This document shows positions 6,369 to 9,591 of a stretch of 9,591 nt of DNA, piece after piece. Position numbers and translations under genes: made by a program. The notes below the pieces were generated by a model that did no database searches, was not told the origin of the DNA, and saw only the letters and a list, made by a program, of their open reading frames with translations. Within the stretch, counting starts at the first letter, position 1, and each line of letters begins with the position of its first letter. The DNA is from DASUCS01 sp036275935. GTDB lineage: Bacteria > Actinomycetota > Acidimicrobiia > Acidimicrobiales > JACDCH01. The stretch spans positions 1 through 9,591 of the forward strand of contig DASUCS010000176.1 of assembly GCA_036275935.1 (NCBI GenBank), in the 5' to 3' direction.

Positions 6369-7241
6369 TCAGCGGCGCGTCGCGGTCACGATGTGCACCC
6401 CGGCGGACAGCACGACGTGACCATCAGCGCCGACGTGATCAGCGAATGCTTCTCGAATCGCGCCCACGGCGGCGGCGGTCACGTCGTCGTCTGCGCCGGT
6501 CAGTGCCATGCGAGTCGGGCCGAAGTCGAGCGCCGCAGTCGCCGCGTCCGCCGCTGCCAGCCCACCCCCGAACAGCAGATCGAGGTCGTGGCGGTCGATC
6601 CTGACCTCACTCCAGCCGGCGTCGTGCAACAGCGTCGTGAGCCGCGCTGTGTCGGACAGCGAGTACGGACCTTCGTCGTCCACCGCCAGGAAGTCGTCAA
6701 GGTCGATGCCGTTGGGGAGCACCGTGATCGCTCGCTCTCGGAGCACACCGACAGTTGCCTGCAACGGAAGCGCAAAGACCTCGGACTCATCACGGCTCGG
6801 CCACACCGCGATCACCAGCCGGCCGCCTGGTCGTGCGGCTCGGGCCAGGTTCGAGAACGCGGCCAAGGGGTCGGAGAAGAACATGACACCGAACCGCGAC
6901 AGCACGACGTCGAACGCAGCGTCTGTCGGGTCCCACAAGACTGCGTCGGCTTCGACCCACTCGATGGGTGCAACTCCAGCCGGGACGTTCGACGCGGCCG
7001 CAGCCAGCATCTCCCCGGAGATGTCCATCCCGACCACCCGCCCGGTCGGCCCGACTGACTCGGCGGCGGCGAGCGTCGTCGGTCCGGTCCCGCACCCGAC
7101 GTCGAGCACGGACTCGCCTGGCTCGAGTCGAGCGGCGGCGAACAGCACCTCGGACACGGGGGCGAGTTGACGTTCGAGACCGGCCGCCTGCCGTAGCCAG
7201 CGAGCGACACGGTCCGGGGTCCAGTGCTCCTGCTCAGGCAT
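6369..7241 (-). CDS. Class I SAM-dependent methyltransferase (UbiE-like)
   Basis: A 290-residue Rossmann-fold methyltransferase. Motif I is VLDVGCGTG (45-53), the acidic residue binding the adenosyl ribose is D73 in GMDIS, D99 in EADA contacts the adenine, and motif IV is FDVVLSRFGVMFF (110-122). LARAARPGGRLVI (132-144) is the usual post-IV helix and strand. This RFGVMFF type is common in actinobacterial small-molecule or lipid-quinone methyltransferases, but the acceptor cannot be named. It is last in a three-gene unit: its ATG follows the transporter TAG stop directly (TAGATG) and has GAGG 8 nt upstream. It ends 12 bp from the convergent MBL-fold gene. It is likely cytoplasmic, with no signal peptide or membrane segment. 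Confidence 0.9.
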   Translation of the reverse strand: MPEQEHWTPDRVARWLRQAAGLERQLAPVSEVLFAAARLEPGESVLDVGCGTGPTTLAAAESVGPTGRVVGMDISGEMLAAAASNVPAGVAPIEWVEADAVLWDPTDAAFDVVLSRFGVMFFSDPLAAFSNLARAARPGGRLVIAVWPSRDESEVFALPLQATVGVLRERAITVLPNGIDLDDFLAVDDEGPYSLSDTARLTTLLHDAGWSEVRIDRHDLDLLFGGGLAAADAATAALDFGPTRMALTGADDDVTAAAVGAIREAFADHVGADGHVVLSAGVHIVTATRR

Positions 7242-8156
7242 CTACGGCACCTCACTCTGCACTGGAGTCGCCGTGACGGGCTCGGTGCGCGCGGCGCTGA
7301 CGGCGACGACGCTGAGAGCACCGAGGACGATCAGCATCCCGAAGACCTGCACCCAGGTCACGCTCTCGTCGAGGAAGATCGCCGCGCTCGCGACTGCGAA
7401 CACGGGCACCGCGAGCGTGAGCAACGACATGACGGTCAGCTCGACGTGGTCGTGGGCCCAGTTGATCAGCAAGTGCCCGACACCGCCGGAGCCGACGGCC
7501 AGCAGCACGATCCACGCCCAGCTGTCGACGCCGCCGGGATCGAGCGCACCGCCGAAGATCAGCGCGAGCGGCGCAACCGCAACCGTCGCGATCACGAGCA
7601 TGGCGGCGAGGTAGTCGAACGGGGGCACGTCGCGGCGCACCCGCTTCGACGCGATGAAGTACAGCGTCCACGCGAACAGCGCCCCGACTGCGAGCAGGTC
7701 ACCGCCGATGCTCCACACGGGCGCACCTGATGATCCGTACACGACGACGGCGACCCCGACGATCGCGGCGATGGACCATCCGATGATCCCGGCGGTCACC
7801 GGTTCGCCGAACATCGGACCGGCGACGAGCATCACCAGGGCCGGTTGCAGCGCGCCGACGACGGTCGCGTTGGCGACGGTCGTGTGCCGCAGCGCACTGA
7901 AGAACAGGACGATGTCGCCGGCGAACGCCAGGCCGCCGGGAATCGATCGGCGCAGCGTCGTCCACGTGAGGCGCCGGCCGCTCGCGTAGAAGACGATCAG
8001 CGTGACGACCGCGCCGATCCACAAGCGATGGAAGGCGAGCACCAGACCGTTCACCTGATCGACCACTCGCGTGATGACCGCGGCCGCGCCCCACACCGAC
8101 ACCGCCACCAGCACTGCCGCAGCACCCGCTCCGGGCCGCCGCCCCGCGTGGGTCAT
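7242..8156 (-). CDS. EamA-family (DMT superfamily) transporter
   Basis: A 304-residue integral membrane protein of the drug/metabolite transporter superfamily, with two EamA repeats and about ten transmembrane helices (first near residues 11-28, last near 268-288). Family features are the R44 after TM2, the early GGLAFAGDIVLFFSAL helix, and the GALQPALVML segment (101-110) ending at MFGEPV, matched in the second repeat by LTLAVPVFAVASAAIFLDESV (246-266). Members export or exchange small polar compounds such as amino acids or sugars; the direction and substrate cannot be told. Its ATG overlaps the SDR stop as ATGA. The open frame runs much further upstream inside the SDR gene, but that part lacks membrane character. 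The Shine-Dalgarno is weak, so coupling to the SDR probably drives initiation. It sits between an SDR and a methyltransferase in one operon. Confidence 0.9.
   Translation of the reverse strand: MTHAGRRPGAGAAAVLVAVSVWGAAAVITRVVDQVNGLVLAFHRLWIGAVVTLIVFYASGRRLTWTTLRRSIPGGLAFAGDIVLFFSALRHTTVANATVVGALQPALVMLVAGPMFGEPVTAGIIGWSIAAIVGVAVVVYGSSGAPVWSIGGDLLAVGALFAWTLYFIASKRVRRDVPPFDYLAAMLVIATVAVAPLALIFGGALDPGGVDSWAWIVLLAVGSGGVGHLLINWAHDHVELTVMSLLTLAVPVFAVASAAIFLDESVTWVQVFGMLIVLGALSVVAVSAARTEPVTATPVQSEVP
7250..7253 (-). promoter_or_regulatory. Shine-Dalgarno (GAGG) for the methyltransferase
   Basis: On the minus strand GAGG lies 8 nt before the ATG at 7241, inside the end of the transporter gene. It is part of the contrast between ribosome-binding-site-led internal genes and leaderless operon heads. 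Confidence 0.55.
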
Positions 8157-8935
8157 GTATTTTGAGCCGTCATCCCACCGTCGACGATGAGCACGGCGCC
8201 GTTGATGTACGAGCTCGCCGGCAGCGCGAGCGACAGCACGGCGTGCGCCACCTCCTCGGGCTCGCCGTAGCGTCGCAGCGGCACACGCCGGCGAGCGAAC
8301 TTCGTCTTGGCCTCGTCCGGGATCAACGACGTCATGCCCGTGTTGATCGGACCGGGGCACACGCAGTTGACGGTCACGCCACGCGAACCCAGCTCGACCG
8401 CCAAGCCCCGAGTCAGTCCGATCACCCCGTGCTTCGACGCGGTGTACGGCGAGATCCCCGCCGTCGCGCCAACGCCCTCGGTCGAGGCGATGTTGACGAC
8501 ACGACCCTCCCCGTTGCGCATCAAGTGCGGAAGACACGCGCGGATCAGGCGCGTCTGACCGCGCAGGTTGACGTCGAGGGTGGTCTCCCACGCGGACTCG
8601 TAGTTCTGACCGTCGATCGGCGCGGGGATGGAGACGCCCGCGTTGTTGACGAGTATGTCGATCGGGCCGTGGTTGGAGACGATGTTCTCGACGACGTGGT
8701 TCACGCGCGAGTCGTCGCGGACGTCGAGCGACCACGCCGCGGCCTTGCCGCCGGCCTCGAGGATCTCCTGGGCGACTGCCCCGGCGCCGTCGAGCGTCAC
8801 GTCGCTGACGGCAACGAACGCACCTTCGTCAGCGAACAAGTGCGCTTCGGCGCGTCCCATGCCGCTTGCGGCACCGGTGATGAGCACGACTCGCCCGGCA
8901 ACGGAACGGTTTCGAGTGGAAAGGCGAGGGCTCAC
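8153..8935 (-). CDS. Short-chain dehydrogenase/reductase (FabG-like SDR)
   Basis: A 260-residue classical SDR. It shows the TGAASGMG cofactor loop (20-27), an Asp (D45) ending the second strand that indicates NAD(H) preference, NNAG (97-100), catalytic S151 in NIAST, Y164 and K168 in YTASK, the CPGPINTGM loop (193-201), and a VDGGMTAQ C-terminus typical of FabG-like dehydrogenases. Substrates of this branch range from acyl chains to sugars and terpenoid alcohols; none can be assigned. The GTG at 8935 opens the unit: it has no Shine-Dalgarno but TACTGT lies 7 nt upstream. The stop overlaps the transporter ATG by 4 bp, so it is the first gene of the SDR-transporter-methyltransferase operon. The two SDRs in this window belong to different branches and are not recent duplicates. 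Confidence 0.92.
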   Translation of the reverse strand: MSPRLSTRNRSVAGRVVLITGAASGMGRAEAHLFADEGAFVAVSDVTLDGAGAVAQEILEAGGKAAAWSLDVRDDSRVNHVVENIVSNHGPIDILVNNAGVSIPAPIDGQNYESAWETTLDVNLRGQTRLIRACLPHLMRNGEGRVVNIASTEGVGATAGISPYTASKHGVIGLTRGLAVELGSRGVTVNCVCPGPINTGMTSLIPDEAKTKFARRRVPLRRYGEPEEVAHAVLSLALPASSYINGAVLIVDGGMTAQNT

Positions 8936-8942
8936 GCTGCGG

Positions 8943-8948
8943 ACAGTA
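8943..8948 (-). promoter_or_regulatory. Putative -10 element (TACTGT) for the SDR-transporter-methyltransferase operon
   Basis: TACTGT on the minus strand matches TANNNT and ends 7 nt before the GTG at 8935, and is identical in sequence and spacing to the element before the SMP-30-like gene. A partial -35 (CCAACA, 8966-8971, three of six consensus bases) gives a 17-bp spacer. It shares its TA with the opposing -10 of the small membrane protein gene. Confidence 0.5.
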
Positions 8949-8952
8949 GCGT
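8947..8952 (+). promoter_or_regulatory. Putative -10 element (TAGCGT) for the small membrane protein gene
   Basis: TAGCGT matches TANNNT and ends 9 nt before the ATG at 8962, slightly longer than the other elements here. There is no Shine-Dalgarno or -35. It overlaps the opposite-strand -10 by two bases. Confidence 0.4.
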
Positions 8953-8961
8953 CGCTCCCCG

Positions 8962-9240
8962 ATGGTGTTGGCCGAGTACACCGCAGGCGACTGGGTGCTG
9001 GCGATCGTCACAGCCGTCTTCGTGTGCATTCCCTTGGGCATCTCGATCTGGGCGTTGCTCGACGCGGCGCACCGCCCGGAATGGGCATGGGCGCTGTGCG
9101 GCCGCCGTCGAGTGGTGTGGATCACGCTCGTCTTCTTCGGGATGCTGAGCGTGGTCGGCGGACTGATCATCTCGTCCTGGTACCTCGTCGGCATCCGCCC
9201 CCGAATACGCGATGCCGAAGAGGGCAAGCTCAGCGCTTGA
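8962..9240 (+). CDS. Small two-helix membrane protein, DUF2516-like
   Basis: A 92-residue membrane protein with two hydrophobic helices (about residues 11-33 and 51-76) separated by a charged loop, DAAHRPEWAWALCGRRR. The layout and the ending YLVGIRPRIRDAEEG resemble DUF2516, small actinobacterial proteins of unknown function that end in YLVDVRPK-like sequence. PLDc_N-type two-helix domains are a second possibility. The charge pattern suggests that the short loop lies in the cytoplasm and both ends outside, or the reverse. The ATG at 8962 is head-to-head with the SDR across 26 bp. The stop overlaps the glycosyltransferase stop by 11 bp on the opposite strand. Function unknown. Confidence 0.8.
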   Translation: MVLAEYTAGDWVLAIVTAVFVCIPLGISIWALLDAAHRPEWAWALCGRRRVVWITLVFFGMLSVVGGLIISSWYLVGIRPRIRDAEEGKLSA

Positions 9241-9591
9241 GGAGTAGATGCGGCGGTGGCGGGCCGAACCGTCCGCGCAAGAAGTCGGCCAAGCCGCGTA
9301 CCCGGCCCTCGACGTTCCAGTACGGGCCGCGACGCGCCGGAACGACTGCACCTGACGCGAGATGCCACAACGCGATGTTGAACCGGATGAACGCGTGGTA
9401 CGTGCCCGAGTGCTCGCGCACGAGCAGCAACGTGTTGCGGAGCTGCAAGTAGTCGATCGCCGCGGACGCGGAACCGACGTACGGGTTCTTCACCATCGCT
9501 CCACGCACGAGTCCGCTCTCCCACCCCGCTTTCTTGGCCCGGAGCGCGAGATCGGCTTCCTCGCAATAGGCGAAGTAGCGCTCGTCGAAGA
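9230..9591 (-). CDS. Glycosyltransferase family 2, C-terminal part (5' end off the window)
   Basis: The final 119 residues of a family 2 glycosyltransferase enter from the right edge. The stretch FDERYFAYCEEADLALRAKKAGW at the start is the family's late motif, with the catalytic-base ED of ExDL and the aromatic-rich loop, as in rhamnosyl/dTDP-sugar transferases that build cell-wall or surface glycans. After it comes an amphipathic C-terminal region (NTLLLVREHSGT, then FIRFNIALWHLASG) often found in membrane-associated members. The GT-A catalytic core with the nucleotide-binding DxD lies off the window. The donor and acceptor cannot be named. The stop at 9230-9232 overlaps the convergent membrane-protein gene. 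Confidence 0.88.
   Translation of the reverse strand, partial: FDERYFAYCEEADLALRAKKAGWESGLVRGAMVKNPYVGSASAAIDYLQLRNTLLLVREHSGTYHAFIRFNIALWHLASGAVVPARRGPYWNVEGRVRGLADFLRGRFGPPPPHLLLKR

Noticed and set aside
8526..8545. Short GC-rich inverted repeat (ACGCGC and GCGCGT)
   Set aside because: It is within the second SDR gene, with only six paired bases, and is explained by coding sequence.
1..9591. Phage defence, CRISPR, toxin-antitoxin or mobile element content
   Set aside because: No repeat array, nuclease or toxin pair, transposase, integrase or direct-repeat boundary was found on either strand, and base composition appears even throughout.

Overview
The window looks like a chromosomal segment of a high-GC actinomycete. 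The GC-rich third codon positions, a polyphosphate glucokinase very close in motif order to the mycobacterial enzyme, a DUF2516-like two-helix membrane protein, and apparently leaderless gene starts all point that way. The Acidimicrobiia (Ilumatobacter-like) are my best guess, but the sequence alone does not prove it. I see no rRNA, tRNA, CRISPR array, insertion sequence, phage gene or integration site. The DNA is tightly packed and no stretch over about 110 bases lacks a gene, so this is a housekeeping or metabolic region rather than an island.

Layout, left to right. (1) The minus-strand 5' part of a secreted D-Ala-D-Ala carboxypeptidase runs off the left edge and faces away from a plus-strand phosphotransferase-fold kinase. 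(2) That kinase converges, 9 bp apart, on a minus-strand SMP-30/gluconolactonase-like hydrolase. (3) Only 23 bp separates the hydrolase start from a plus-strand two-gene unit: polyphosphate glucokinase (ppgK) and an overlapping short-chain dehydrogenase (SDR). A hairpin follows. (4) Next comes a plus-strand pair with an ATGA overlap: a cytoplasmic type L-asparaginase and a metallo-beta-lactamase-fold protein whose metal ligands are almost all replaced. (5) A minus-strand three-gene unit converges on it, transcribed SDR, then EamA-family transporter, then SAM methyltransferase. (6) Head-to-head with that SDR, 26 bp away, is a small two-helix membrane protein. Its 3' end overlaps by 11 bp the 3' end of a minus-strand family 2 glycosyltransferase that enters from the right edge.

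The most interesting signal is in the start regions. Every gene that opens a transcription unit has no good Shine-Dalgarno, or has a better leaderless alternative: a -10-like hexamer lies 6 to 9 nt before the start codon. Most genes inside operons instead have a Shine-Dalgarno, a stop/start overlap, or both. At the two tight head-to-head pairs the two -10 elements share a central TA in the same ten-base core, ACAGTA(C/G)CGT, giving a very compact bidirectional leaderless promoter used twice by unrelated gene pairs. The second notable item is the metal-site-less MBL-fold protein coupled to asparaginase.

Functional links are modest. Glucokinase and the lactonase-like hydrolase may both touch glucose/gluconate metabolism. 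The SDR-transporter-methyltransferase unit could modify and move a small molecule, but no substrate can be read from the sequence.
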